64,000 nucleotides of DNA from Pseudacidovorax sp. RU35E. Its GTDB lineage: Bacteria > Pseudomonadota > Gammaproteobacteria > Burkholderiales > Burkholderiaceae_C. The position numbers and the translations under genes are program-made. Positions 52,159-61,530 of the stretch are shown piece after piece. The stretch covers positions 1 through 64,000 of the forward strand of contig NZ_FTMY01000019.1 of NCBI RefSeq assembly GCF_900156165.1. Direction: 5' to 3'. Numbering within the stretch: position 1 is the stretch's first letter; every line of letters begins with the position of its first letter. Below the pieces are notes generated by a model. The model did not search any database and was not told the origin of the DNA. It worked only from the letters and a program-made list of their open reading frames with translations.

Positions 52159-54315
52159 TCAGAAGCGGTACGAAGCACCTGCCCCCACGGTCCAGGTACG
52201 GCCCGGCGCAGGCTCGTAGTAGCGGCCATTGCTCTCGTTGACGACCACCGAGCCGATGACGCGACGGCCGAACAGGTTGTCAATGCGCGCGAAAGCGTTG
52301 ATCTCCCAGCGTTCCCAGCGCTTGACATACCCGGCATACAGCGCAACCAGGGCATATCCGGGTGCAAGCGCACCGCTCGCGTCGGCCGCCTGGATGCTCG
52401 ACAGCGCTCGCAGCTCGATGCCCCCTCGCCATCCTTCCAGGGGCACATAGCCGAACGAGGCGAAGAGCGACTGCTGCGCAAGGCCGGGAATCCGTTGGCC
52501 AGAGGCCCGGAAGTACGCATCAAGCCAGGTGTAAGCCACCTGGGTGCGCCAATGGTCAGCGGTTTCGTGCAGCCAGCCAAGTTCCATGCCGTCCCGCCGC
52601 GTGCGACCGCCATTCGTGAACGTGGCGCGGCCGTTCACGTTGGTGGCCGTGACGATCTCGTCGGCGGTCTGCGTACGGAACAGTGCCGCCGTCAGCAACC
52701 CACCTGCTAGCCGTGCCTTGGCGCCGAGCTCCACGCTGTCGTTGACCGAGGGGCGCAGCGCGAGGTTCAGGCCCGCAAGACCACCGGGGCGGTAGGAAAG
52801 TTCGTTCAACGTGGGGGTTTCGAAGCCACGGCCGACCGAGGTATAGACGTTCAGGTCGCGGGTCACCGCAAAACGCAGCGCCGCCACAGGCAGGGACTTC
52901 GCGTAGCGCGCGGCGCCGCTGTCGTCCCCATTGCGGCCGAGAACATAGTGGTCCTGCGAATCGAAGCGAACAGTGCTGCGGCGCACGCCTGCTTCGAAGG
53001 TCCAGCGCCTCTCGAAATGCCAAGTCGCCTGCACATAGGGATCGATGTTCGACACATCGTTGGTCTCGTTGCGACGCAAACGACCTTGCACGCCAAGCTG
53101 TGTGGGCGCAGCGGCGTTGCCGAGATAGTTTTCGTAGCCCCGCCGCTGCTCCGTGAGCGTGTCGTAGGCGAAGCCGGTGACCACCTCGACGGGCCTGTCG
53201 GCCAGCTGTGTCCGCGTGCTCCAGCGCACATCGAATCCGGCGTAGTCGCGCTGCAGATCAATCACACCGCCCGCCTGCAAGGGGTTGGCCTGCGCCGACG
53301 GCGGAATCGACTGGAACTGCAGGGTCTTGCGCTCACCGCGGTAAACCATCAGTCGCAGACCGTTGTCGGCATTCAGGCGCCGCTCGTACAGCAAACCGAT
53401 TTGCGTCTGGTCTACCGTCTTGCGCGTGTCGTACTGCTCGGCCAGCGTGGCGCCGCGCCGATCTGACTGCACCTGTGCAGCTGTCAGCCCCAACGGATCC
53501 TGCGCGCGGAGTGCGACGCTGTTGAAGCTCAACGCGATCCGGCTGTCGCCGTCGAGCTGCAGGCCGAGCTTGCCATTGACCAGGCGCCGTCGCGCCTCGC
53601 TGTGGTCTCGGTAGCCGTCGGCGTGAAAGTCGTTGGTGCTCAGCAGGTAGTCGACCGCGCCGGTGGAACCCGAGGCCTTGGCGCTCTGACGCAACGTACC
53701 GGCGCTTGCGGCCGCGAAGGCGTAGCCGACCGTTGGCGGGCCCTCCCCGGTTTCCGTGAACACCTGGAGCACGCCACCCGACGAATTGCCGTACAGCGCC
53801 GAAAACGGCCCGCGCATGATTTCGACCCGGTCGGCCGAACCGATGTCGATGTTTGAAGTCTGGCCCTGCCCGTCCGGCAATGTCGCCGGGATTCCATCGA
53901 CATACAGGCGCACACCTCGCACGCCGAAAGTCGAGCGCGCACCGAAGCCACGCACCGACAACTGCAGGTCTTGCGCATAGTTCTGCCGGTTCTGGATCTG
54001 CAGGCCCGGCACGGCGCCCAGGCTCTCCGACAAGTTGACCTGGAGCCGACTGTCACGCAACTCGGCACCCTCGACGCGATCGACCGAGCCTGCCACGTCG
54101 AAAGGCGAAACGGTGCCGCTTGGCATGCTCACGGTGACTTCAGGCAGGGTTTGCGCCTGCTGCGCCATTGCGGCAAAAGGCGGAAAGGCACAACAGAGGC
54201 ACAAAGTGAATGCGCAAGGCAGCGGGCACGAGCCCGGCGGAAGGCCACCTCCCAGCTGCTGAGCGATCGTCGAGGCGGCGTCGGTCAACCCCGCTTGGCC
54301 CACGCGCTGCACCAA
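52159..54315 (-). CDS. TonB-dependent outer membrane receptor
   Basis: The 718-aa protein begins with a long leader holding a hydrophobic stretch (CAFTLCLCCAFPPFAAMAQQ). The plug domain has LPEVTV, LRDSRLQVNLSESLGAVPGL and RVEIMRGPFSALYGNSSGGV, and the beta-barrel ends in a C-terminal Phe (GAGASYRF). It should import a bulky substrate or metal chelate across the outer membrane. Its 5' end overlaps the HiPIP gene by 31 bases, placing it in the oxidation operon. Confidence 0.93.
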   Translation of the reverse strand: MVQRVGQAGLTDAASTIAQQLGGGLPPGSCPLPCAFTLCLCCAFPPFAAMAQQAQTLPEVTVSMPSGTVSPFDVAGSVDRVEGAELRDSRLQVNLSESLGAVPGLQIQNRQNYAQDLQLSVRGFGARSTFGVRGVRLYVDGIPATLPDGQGQTSNIDIGSADRVEIMRGPFSALYGNSSGGVLQVFTETGEGPPTVGYAFAAASAGTLRQSAKASGSTGAVDYLLSTNDFHADGYRDHSEARRRLVNGKLGLQLDGDSRIALSFNSVALRAQDPLGLTAAQVQSDRRGATLAEQYDTRKTVDQTQIGLLYERRLNADNGLRLMVYRGERKTLQFQSIPPSAQANPLQAGGVIDLQRDYAGFDVRWSTRTQLADRPVEVVTGFAYDTLTEQRRGYENYLGNAAAPTQLGVQGRLRRNETNDVSNIDPYVQATWHFERRWTFEAGVRRSTVRFDSQDHYVLGRNGDDSGAARYAKSLPVAALRFAVTRDLNVYTSVGRGFETPTLNELSYRPGGLAGLNLALRPSVNDSVELGAKARLAGGLLTAALFRTQTADEIVTATNVNGRATFTNGGRTRRDGMELGWLHETADHWRTQVAYTWLDAYFRASGQRIPGLAQQSLFASFGYVPLEGWRGGIELRALSSIQAADASGALAPGYALVALYAGYVKRWERWEINAFARIDNLFGRRVIGSVVVNESNGRYYEPAPGRTWTVGAGASYRF

Positions 54316-54593
54316 CCTTTACCGGCCACCTGCTTCGCTCCGAACAGAGGGCAGCCGCCGAAGGCATCCGTGGGCTTGCCCTGGAAGAGCACGCAGTTGC
54401 TGCAGTCCTGGCCTGGCGCATATTTGGGGAACTTCTTCGGGTCGGTCTTCGTAGCGTCCGCGACGTAGCCGAGCGCCATGGCCTGTGGATCTTTCTCATC
54501 GACCTTGGTCTGCGCTTGCACGTCCAAACCAAAGGTCGCTGCCGCAGCGGAACATGTCATCATGAAGATGCGCCGAGTCGTAGGCTTAAACAT
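54285..54593 (-). CDS. High-potential iron-sulphur protein (HiPIP)
   Basis: The 102-aa protein has a Tat-like leader (RRIFMMTCSAAAATFGLD) and the four HiPIP cysteines at 64, 67, 81 and 95 (DCSNC, GGCPLFG, GWCSAW). HiPIPs carry single electrons in the periplasm. Next to a periplasmic molybdenum hydroxylase and quinohaemoprotein it is a likely electron acceptor or shuttle for them. Confidence 0.94.
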   Translation of the reverse strand: MFKPTTRRIFMMTCSAAAATFGLDVQAQTKVDEKDPQAMALGYVADATKTDPKKFPKYAPGQDCSNCVLFQGKPTDAFGGCPLFGAKQVAGKGWCSAWAKRG

Positions 54594-54653
54594 GAGTTGT
54601 CTTTTCGAAATGGGTGTAGACGGGAGTGCGATGGCGTCGCGGAAGCGCTCTGG

Positions 54654-55664
54654 TCAGTCCAAACGAATGTCCGCAGCCTTGCTTACCTTGGTCCACTTCG
54701 CGAGCTCGGACTTGAGGAAGGTTGTTGCCGCGGCCGGAGAGTTGCCGACGCCGAAGGCGCCCATGGCGGCGAACCGCTCCTTGGTTTCGGCGTTGGGGAG
54801 GATCTTGGCGACCTCTGCGTTGAGCCTGTCGACAATGGGTTGCGGCGTCCCGGCCGGCGCGACCAGCATGAACCAGGTCTCGGCCGTATAACCCGGCAGG
54901 CCCGCTTCGGCGAAGGTCGGCACATTCGGCATGTTGGGCAGGCGCTGATCGCTGGCGACAGCCAGCGCCCTCGCCCGACCGCCCTGCAACTGCGCGTCGA
55001 TGGTCACCCGGCTGAGCAGGCCAAAGTCCGTCTCCCCCGACACCAGCGACAGCGCGGCCGGGCCACCGCCCTTGTAGGGAACATGCAAGGTCTTCACGTT
55101 CGCCTGCATGTTGAACAGCTCGCCGGCCAGGTGGTTCGGGCCGCCGGCTCCGGAGGATGGATAGCTCAGCTTCCCGGGATTGGCGCGCGCATTGGCAATC
55201 AGGTCAGCCAGCGATTTGATGGGACTGTCGGTCTTGACGAGCGCAAGCAGCGGCGTACGCGCAACCAGCGTGATCGGCGCAAAGTCCTTGCTGGGGTCGT
55301 AAGGAAGCTTAGGGTAGAGGCCGGGCGCCATGGCGAGGCTGCCGACCTCGCCCATCATGATCGTGTAGCCGTCGGGCGCAGCCTTGGCGACGACATCGCT
55401 GCCGATGGTGCCGTTGGCGCCGCCACGGTTGTCGATGACAACCGGGACGCCCAGGGCTTCCGAGAGCCGCACGCCGATGCTCCGCGCGACGATGTCGGTC
55501 GAGCCACCCGCCGCAAAGGCGACCACCATCCGGATGGGCTTACTCGGATAGGCCGACTCGGCCGAAGCAGGAGCGGCGACGAGCCCAGTGAGCGCGAACA
55601 GACCGACAGCGAACTTCCGCCGCGCCGACACTGAGGACGGGCAGGATTTTTTGAGCAGTTTCAT
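54654..55664 (-). CDS. Bug/TctC family periplasmic substrate-binding protein
   Basis: The ATG at 55664 gives 336 aa with a signal peptide (FAVGLFALTGLVAAPASA), YPSKPIRMVVAFAAGGSTD, NRGGANGTIGSDVVAK, LHVPYKGGGPAALSLVSG and MLVAPAGTP. It lies between MmgE/PrpD and HiPIP genes in the leftward run. Confidence 0.93.
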   Translation of the reverse strand: MKLLKKSCPSSVSARRKFAVGLFALTGLVAAPASAESAYPSKPIRMVVAFAAGGSTDIVARSIGVRLSEALGVPVVIDNRGGANGTIGSDVVAKAAPDGYTIMMGEVGSLAMAPGLYPKLPYDPSKDFAPITLVARTPLLALVKTDSPIKSLADLIANARANPGKLSYPSSGAGGPNHLAGELFNMQANVKTLHVPYKGGGPAALSLVSGETDFGLLSRVTIDAQLQGGRARALAVASDQRLPNMPNVPTFAEAGLPGYTAETWFMLVAPAGTPQPIVDRLNAEVAKILPNAETKERFAAMGAFGVGNSPAAATTFLKSELAKWTKVSKAADIRLD

Positions 55665-55696
55665 CGTTGTCTCCAAGGGGTTCGGTGGGTGAAAAA

Positions 55697-57052
55697 TCAG
55701 TCCAGAAGGGCTGCGATGTCGGGGCAGCAATCCAGCCGCTCGATCGCCTCGAGCAATGCGTCTGCGCGCGAGACGGAGAGGGGCACGGCCGCGCTAGTCA
55801 AGGCGTCACGCGCCTTGGCGATCAAGGCAGGCCTTGACAGGGGTGAAGAGGGTGTTCCAGGCGGGTTGTCGACAGCGACGGCATGCGTCTGCCCTGCATT
55901 CGTGCGCACCTCGAGTCGGGCGGGGCCGAATCGGGCCTCGCTGCCGTTGAGTCGCACCTCCACCCGATCGGCCAGTGCGAGTACGCGGGGCTCGAGGATG
56001 CGGGATGCGGTGATGTCCTGAATATCGAAGCGTTGGCGCAACAGGCCGGAGGCCACCGAGTAGCGGACGCTGAACTGCGCGCTCACCTGGGGGTTGTCGC
56101 CCGGCACGAACGGTGCACCCGTCAGCCTGCCCATGAAAGGAGAGACGGTGATGGCGACGTATTCAATAGCATCGGCGTCCAGGTCACAGCCTCGCGCCAG
56201 TTCGAGCGCGGCCTCGATGGGAGACTGGTTGCACATGCAGCTTGGGAATCTCTTGAAGGTCATCTCCGCCGACTCGAAGACCTCGCCCAGCCCATCCAGC
56301 AGCACACCGTCGAGGCCGACGTAGAGCGCGCCAACACCGGCAACGCCCTCGAATGGCTGTGCGGGGCCCGTAACCCCTGCCTCGGCGAGCAGCGCCGCTT
56401 CGACGCCAGCGCGTGAAGCGAAAGCCGTCTGAAGCCGCTTGGCCAGGCTTCGCTCGAGAAGCGGTTGCTGCGTGCCGGCCGCATGGCTCATCGCGATGCC
56501 CAGGGCATGCAAGGTCCTCTGCTCGTCCAGGCCGATCAGGTGCGCAGCCCCAGCAGCTGCGCCGAACACGCCGAACACCGACGAGTAGAACCAGCCTGGG
56601 CTGCGGCCCGCGGCGATGCCCAGGCGCACGGCCAGTTCCCCGCCTGCGATCAATGCCGAGAGCACTTTGCTGCCGCTCAACCCCCGGGACTCGGCAAGGG
56701 CGAACAGCGTCGGCACGATGACCCCGTCGCTGTGCACGTTCGCACGGTCGTGCAGGCTGTCGACATCGAGCGCCGCGGCCAGCATGCCGTTGACGAAGGC
56801 CGCTTGCGTCGCCGGCAGCCGGTCTCCATAGCACCAGACTCGTGCCTCGCCCGCACCGCCCTGCCGGGCCACGACGTTGCGCACGCCGTCGATCGACTCG
56901 GCATTGGACCCCGCCCAACCGGCACCCAGCGTGTCGAGAATCTGCAGCTTCGCCATGTCGACGACATGCGCCGGAATGGCTTCGTGGCGCAACGTCGACA
57001 CCCATCGCGCCAAAGTGCGCGACGTTCCGCCTGCAAGCGTTGGGACCGTCAT
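55697..57052 (-). CDS. MmgE/PrpD family protein
   Basis: The 451-aa protein has the MmgE/PrpD fold features: LQILDTLGAGWAGSNAES at the N-terminus, FVNGMLAAALDVDSLHDRA with the usual Asp/His region, and FGAAAGAAHLIGLDEQRTL. FKRFPSCMCNQSPIEAALEL is the family's KPYP-x-C-x-x-x-H-like segment, with Asn-Gln where His is common. Members include 2-methylcitrate dehydratase and various isomerases or decarboxylases. It ends its frame 32 bases before a Bug gene and starts 14 bases after the CoA transferase stop. Confidence 0.9.
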   Translation of the reverse strand: MTVPTLAGGTSRTLARWVSTLRHEAIPAHVVDMAKLQILDTLGAGWAGSNAESIDGVRNVVARQGGAGEARVWCYGDRLPATQAAFVNGMLAAALDVDSLHDRANVHSDGVIVPTLFALAESRGLSGSKVLSALIAGGELAVRLGIAAGRSPGWFYSSVFGVFGAAAGAAHLIGLDEQRTLHALGIAMSHAAGTQQPLLERSLAKRLQTAFASRAGVEAALLAEAGVTGPAQPFEGVAGVGALYVGLDGVLLDGLGEVFESAEMTFKRFPSCMCNQSPIEAALELARGCDLDADAIEYVAITVSPFMGRLTGAPFVPGDNPQVSAQFSVRYSVASGLLRQRFDIQDITASRILEPRVLALADRVEVRLNGSEARFGPARLEVRTNAGQTHAVAVDNPPGTPSSPLSRPALIAKARDALTSAAVPLSVSRADALLEAIERLDCCPDIAALLD

Positions 57053-57066
57053 ACGCGAGGCGGCGT

Positions 57067-58290
57067 TCAGACGACGCCGCGGCTCACGAGCTCGATGAGC
57101 TTAGCCTCATCGACACCAGCGAACTCGCGCAGGATCTCGTGGGTGTGCTCGCCGAGCAAGGGCGGTGGCCGGCGGTACTGCGGCGGCGTCACAGACAGCT
57201 TGGCGGGATTGCCGAGCAGCGTGACCTGGCCGATCGTCGGGTGTGCCATTTGCATCTTCATGCCGCGGTGCTGAACCTGCGGATCCTCGAAGACCTGCTT
57301 GATGTCGTTGACCGGGCCGCAGGGGACGGCGCGCCGCGTCAATGCGGCGACCCAGTGGGCGACTGGCTGCTGTTTAAAGAGTTCTTCGAGCAGAGGAATC
57401 AAGGTGTCGCGGTTCTGCTTGCGCAGCCGGTTCGTCGCAAACCGTGGATCGACGCCGAGTTCGGGACGCCCCATGCCTTCCATGAGCTTGCGGAACTGGT
57501 CGTCCGTGCCGACCGCCAGCACCAATTGGCCATCCGCCGCATGAAAGGCCTGCGCCGGAACCATGTTGCGGCTCTTCAGCCCGATGCGCTGCGGGACCTC
57601 GCCGAGTTGCAGGTGGCGCAGGATCTCCACCGGCAGCAGGGACATGCTGGTGTCCATCAGCGCGATGTCGATGTACTGCCCCTCCCCCGTGCGCTCGCGG
57701 TGCATGAGGGCAGCGAGCATCGCGACCGTCGCGTTGAGCCCCGCGGAGAAATCGCTCACCGGCATCCCGGTCTTCTGGGCGCCGCCGCCTGGCGAATCGT
57801 CCGGTTCGCCCGTGATGCTCATGATGCCGCTCATGGCCTGAAGCACAGAGTCGTAGCCTGCATGGTCCTTGTACGGTCCGTCCTGGCCGAAGCCGGTGAT
57901 GGAGCAATAGATCAGGTCTGGCTTGATCTTGCGAAGATCTTCGTAACCCAGGCCATAGCGCGCGAGCGTGCCCACACGGTAGTTCTCGATGACCACGTCG
58001 CAGTGCGCCACCATGCTCCGGATGAGCGCCTGGCCGTCGGATGAACCGATGTCGATGGTGACCGAACGCTTCCCGCGATTGGCGGCCAGGAAGAACGGGC
58101 ATTCCTGGGTTTCTTTTCCATCGGGCCCTTTGACGAACGGCGGGCCGTAGTGCCGCATGTCATCGCCGACCTTGGGGCGCTCGACCTTGATCACGTCGGC
58201 GCCGTAGTCGGCCAGCATCTGCGCAGACCACGGGCCTGCAAGCTGGCGACTCAGGTCGAGCACGCGGATATGCGAAAGAGGTGAACTCAT
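57067..58290 (-). CDS. CaiB/BaiF family III CoA transferase
   Basis: The 407-aa protein has the family N-terminus (HIRVLDLSRQLAGPWSAQML), NRGKRSVTID and GFGQDGPYKDHAGYD. The catalytic aspartate is Asp213 in GEGQYIDIALMDTS, matching Asp169 of formyl-CoA transferase. It should activate an acid with CoA from another thioester. It follows the BadI-like gene by 23 bases. Confidence 0.95.
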   Translation of the reverse strand: MSSPLSHIRVLDLSRQLAGPWSAQMLADYGADVIKVERPKVGDDMRHYGPPFVKGPDGKETQECPFFLAANRGKRSVTIDIGSSDGQALIRSMVAHCDVVIENYRVGTLARYGLGYEDLRKIKPDLIYCSITGFGQDGPYKDHAGYDSVLQAMSGIMSITGEPDDSPGGGAQKTGMPVSDFSAGLNATVAMLAALMHRERTGEGQYIDIALMDTSMSLLPVEILRHLQLGEVPQRIGLKSRNMVPAQAFHAADGQLVLAVGTDDQFRKLMEGMGRPELGVDPRFATNRLRKQNRDTLIPLLEELFKQQPVAHWVAALTRRAVPCGPVNDIKQVFEDPQVQHRGMKMQMAHPTIGQVTLLGNPAKLSVTPPQYRRPPPLLGEHTHEILREFAGVDEAKLIELVSRGVV

Positions 58291-58313
58291 CTTGACTCCT
58301 GATACGTTGAAGA

Positions 58314-59105
58314 TCAGCGGGCTTTCAGGAAGCGCTTGAAGTTGGGCTTGCGTTTCTCGGCGAACGCGGTCGTGCCCTCCTTCTGTTCCGTCGACCAGAA
58401 GTCAGGGGGCACCATGTGCCGACGCAGCGAATCGCCCTGTCCCAGCAGGTACTCGAATTCGTCGACGAAGGCGGCCTTGATGACGCGTAGCACCGTGGGC
58501 GACGCGCTGAGTAGTTCGTCGCACCAGCGGTCCACCTCGGCGTCGAGTTGGTCGACCGGCACCACTGCATTCACAAGGCCCATGTCCATCGCCTGCTGCG
58601 CCGAGTAGCGCCGGCACAGCATCCACATTTCACGGGCACGCTTGTGGCCGATGATCTTCGCGAGGTAGCTCGGAAGCGGGCCGGCCGGCACGCTTCCGAC
58701 ACGCGGGCCGTTCTGGCCGAAGGTTGAGTTCTCCGATGCGATGGTGAAGTCGCAGTAATAGGCAAGGTGGTTGCCACCGCCGATGGCATAGCCGTTAACC
58801 CGTGCGATTACCGGCTTTGGGCAGCGAGAAATAGTCACGTGGAGGTTGTACGGTTCAAGAATCGTTCGCTCCTTGCCGCCCTTGGCCTCCCAGCCCACAT
58901 CGCCACCGGCACAAAAAGCCTTGTCGCCGGCACCGGTCAGCACCACCACGCCAATCGTCGGGTCACCGCCGGCGTCTTCGATGGCGAGCGTGAGCTCGTT
59001 GAGCGTGTCACCAGTGAACGCGTTGTAGGACTTCGGACGGTTGATGGTGATCCGAGCAATGTGATCTTTGTGCTCGACGATGAGGTCTTTGTACTCGCGG
59101 GCCAT
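58314..59105 (-). CDS. Enoyl-CoA hydratase/isomerase family, BadI/MenB-like
   Basis: The 263-aa crotonase-fold protein has ITINRPKSYNAFTGDTLNEL, GAGDKAFCAGGD, RVNGYAIGGGNHLAYYCDF and FGQNGPRVGSVPAGP. These resemble 2-ketocyclohexanecarboxyl-CoA hydrolase (BadI) and MenB more than simple hydratases. The C-terminal EKRKPNFKRFL fits both. Ring cleavage of a cyclic beta-keto-acyl-CoA is therefore an attractive role, in keeping with the nearby CoA transferases, but a plain hydratase is not excluded. Confidence 0.87.
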   Translation of the reverse strand: MAREYKDLIVEHKDHIARITINRPKSYNAFTGDTLNELTLAIEDAGGDPTIGVVVLTGAGDKAFCAGGDVGWEAKGGKERTILEPYNLHVTISRCPKPVIARVNGYAIGGGNHLAYYCDFTIASENSTFGQNGPRVGSVPAGPLPSYLAKIIGHKRAREMWMLCRRYSAQQAMDMGLVNAVVPVDQLDAEVDRWCDELLSASPTVLRVIKAAFVDEFEYLLGQGDSLRRHMVPPDFWSTEQKEGTTAFAEKRKPNFKRFLKAR

Positions 59106-59168
59106 GAGGGACTCCTGTTTAAAGCTGGGGTTGTGATCGATTGAATTTGCAATGCTGTGGCGCTGGCG

Positions 59169-60122
59169 CTAGTCCTCCATGGACACACCCGAAGTCCGAA
59201 TGACTTCCTTCCAGCGCGATGTTTCGTGCCGGATGTTGGCGCGGTACTCGTCGGCAGAGCCACCGATGGGCGTGAAGCCGAGTTCGCTGAGGCGCGCGGC
59301 CAACTCCGGTGCATTGACCGCGACAGCCATCGCTCTGCCAATGCGCTCGATCGTGCTCTGCGACGTTCCAGATGGTGCGAGAGCGCCCCAATACGTGTTG
59401 GCCTCGACGCCAGGCAGACCCGCTTCGGCGAACGTCGGCACATTGGGAAGCGACGACGACCTTTGCGCACCGGAGACTGCGATGCCGCGCAACCGTCCGG
59501 CTTCGACGAAGGGCTTGACCGAGCTGATGCCAGTGACAGCCATCGGGATCTGCCCACCGATCAGATCGGTCAGCGCAGGACCAGCGCCCTTGTAGAGAAC
59601 CTGCTCCAACTTGATGCCGGCGAGCGATGCAAAAAGCTCTGCGCCCAGGTGCGTGGCACCGCCCAGCCCTGCGCTCGCGGTCTGCAGCGACTGCTTCTTG
59701 CCCAGGGCGATGAGTTCCCTGAGGTTCTGGACCGGCATAGACGGATGGACGATCAGGACGACCGGCGCTGTTGCCAACAGGGCGACCGGCGCGAAATCCT
59801 TGGCCGAGTCATAGGGAATCTTCCTGTAAAGGCTTGGATTGGTGGTGAAGGCGGTATCGACGATCAACAGCGTCTGGCCGTCCGGCACCGCTTTCGCAAC
59901 CTCGTTCGTGCCCACGCGGGTCGATGCCCCCGGGCGGTTATCGACGATGACGGACCGACCCAGCTCCACGCCCAATCTGGGCGCGATGAGTCGGGCGATG
60001 TGATCCGTTCCACCGCCGGGGCCATAGGGCACCACCAGGCGAAGCACAGGCCCGCCGAGGACCTGACCGTGCGCCGCGATGGCCAATACGGCACCCAACA
60101 CGCACACCATCAACTCTTTCAT
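59169..60122 (-). CDS. Bug/TctC family periplasmic substrate-binding protein
   Basis: The 317-aa protein has a short signal (VCVLGAVLAIAAHGQ) without the usual YPSKP start, then RLVVPYGPGGGTDHIARL, NRPGASTRVGTNEVAK, VLYKGAGPALTDLIGG and GALAPSGTS. GGAGA precedes the ATG. It is the first gene of the leftward run and divergent from the CoA-transferase operon. Confidence 0.92.
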   Translation of the reverse strand: MKELMVCVLGAVLAIAAHGQVLGGPVLRLVVPYGPGGGTDHIARLIAPRLGVELGRSVIVDNRPGASTRVGTNEVAKAVPDGQTLLIVDTAFTTNPSLYRKIPYDSAKDFAPVALLATAPVVLIVHPSMPVQNLRELIALGKKQSLQTASAGLGGATHLGAELFASLAGIKLEQVLYKGAGPALTDLIGGQIPMAVTGISSVKPFVEAGRLRGIAVSGAQRSSSLPNVPTFAEAGLPGVEANTYWGALAPSGTSQSTIERIGRAMAVAVNAPELAARLSELGFTPIGGSADEYRANIRHETSRWKEVIRTSGVSMED

Positions 60123-60174
60123 CTTGTCTCCGCAGTTTCACCCACGTTAGCCCACTATTTGGACTTTTCGGATT

Positions 60175-60192
60175 TCCTGTTCGCACAGGACT
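60175..60192. promoter_or_regulatory. Hairpin in the leader of the Bug gene
   Basis: TCCTGTG-TTCG-CACAGGA is a perfect 7-bp stem with a four-base loop located 53-70 bases upstream of the Bug start. It may be an operator or a leader RNA hairpin. Confidence 0.4.
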
Positions 60193-60209
60193 TCAACAAG
60201 ATTATCAGC

Positions 60210-60249
60210 GGTTTGATTGACATGCAATGGGATCAACCGCCTATACTTT
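60210..60249 (+). promoter_or_regulatory. Promoter of the rightward CoA-transferase operon with overlapping operator
   Basis: TTGACA (60219-60224) and TATACT (60244-60249), 19 bases apart, form a likely sigma-70 promoter about 30 bases before the ATG at 60280. The imperfect inverted repeat GCGGTTTGAT / GATCAACCGC (60210-60219 with 60233-60242) overlaps its -35 and spacer, as a repressor site would. Confidence 0.6.
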
Positions 60250-60279
60250 CTCATCGCCGCCAAACTAGGAACCCATAAT

Positions 60280-61530
60280 ATGGACTACTTGAGAGACATG
60301 TCAGCGCATTCATTGGAGGGACTGAGAGTCATCGATTTGTCTGGAGCGCTGGGCAACTACGCCGGCAAGCTCTTTGCCGAACTCGGTGCCGACGTGGTGC
60401 TGGTCGAGCCTCCGGGCGGCTCCCCCCTTCGTCATGAAGGCCCCTTCCTTGACGACATTCCCGGGCTGGAGCGAAGCCTGGCTTTCGCGTACCACAACAC
60501 CAGCAAACGAGGCATCACGCTCGACCTGAACGCGGAAGCGGACCGTGCCAAGCTCAAGCGCCTGCTGGCAACGGCCGACTTGGTGATCGAGACTGAGCGC
60601 CCGGGCGTCATGAGTGAGAGGGGACTGGGGTACGCGGACCTCGTGAAGATTCGGCCTAGTCTGGTGATGCTCAGCATCACGCCCTTCGGGCAGACGGGCC
60701 CTTACGCGCAGTACCAGGCCGAAGACATCGTGGCCCTCGCGTTGGGGGGCATGCTGTACCTTGGTGGCTACCCCGACACGGCCCCGATCAGGGTGCATGG
60801 CGACCAGGGCATCCTGTGCGCCAACATGTACGGCGCCGTCGCCGGGATCATCGCGTTGTGGCACGCAGAAGCGAACGGCGAAGGCGAGCACCTCGACGTC
60901 TCCATGCAGGAGTCAGTCGTCATGGCACTGGAGAATGCGGTTCAGTTCTATGACCTGGAGAAGACAGTCCGCCGGCGCTGGGCGGGCGAGCAGCGTTTTG
61001 CGGGAACCGGCGTCTACGCGTGCGAAGACGGCTATGTCTTCTTGATGGCCGGCGGCATAGGCGCCAACAGGTTTTGGAGTCGAACGCTCGATTGGTTTGC
61101 CGAAGAGGGGATGGTCGGTGTCGAGCGGCTGCATGGACCAGAGTGGGCCACGGTCGAATTCCTCAAGTCGGAGGAGGCCAAACGCATCTTCAGCGAGGTC
61201 TTTGATCCGTGGGCCCTGCGGCGCAGCAAGGCGCAGCTGTACCACGCAGGCCAGGCGCGAAAGATCCCCATCGCACCTGTGAGCTCCCCCAAAGACATCC
61301 TTGAAAACAAGCAACTGCAGAGCAGAGGGCACTTCGTGGAAGTCCCCGACGGCATCGCTGGCCACGCGCTGCGCATGCCTGGCGCACCTTACAAGCTGTC
61401 AGAAACGCCCTGGCAAATTCAGCGTCCCGCACCCCGCCTCGGTGAGCACAACGTGGAGATCCTTAGCATTCTCGACCACGAAGAGGCCACCGAAACCAGC
61501 CACGCCGAAGCAAGGGAGCTGAGCCTGTGA
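60280..61530 (+). CDS. CaiB/BaiF-type CoA transferase, first subunit of an adjacent pair
   Basis: The ATG at 60280 (or 60298) gives about 416 aa with LRVIDLSGALGNYAGKLFAEL, NTSKRGITLDL and TPFGQTGPYAQYQAEDI. At the position of the family's catalytic aspartate it has Glu211 (EHLDVSMQES). It overlaps the next CoA-transferase gene by four bases (GTGA), so the two are probably heteromeric subunits, as in the BbsE/BbsF succinyl-CoA:benzylsuccinate enzyme. The downstream thiolase-like and DUF35-type genes strengthen this parallel. Confidence 0.9.
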   Translation: MDYLRDMSAHSLEGLRVIDLSGALGNYAGKLFAELGADVVLVEPPGGSPLRHEGPFLDDIPGLERSLAFAYHNTSKRGITLDLNAEADRAKLKRLLATADLVIETERPGVMSERGLGYADLVKIRPSLVMLSITPFGQTGPYAQYQAEDIVALALGGMLYLGGYPDTAPIRVHGDQGILCANMYGAVAGIIALWHAEANGEGEHLDVSMQESVVMALENAVQFYDLEKTVRRRWAGEQRFAGTGVYACEDGYVFLMAGGIGANRFWSRTLDWFAEEGMVGVERLHGPEWATVEFLKSEEAKRIFSEVFDPWALRRSKAQLYHAGQARKIPIAPVSSPKDILENKQLQSRGHFVEVPDGIAGHALRMPGAPYKLSETPWQIQRPAPRLGEHNVEILSILDHEEATETSHAEARELSL

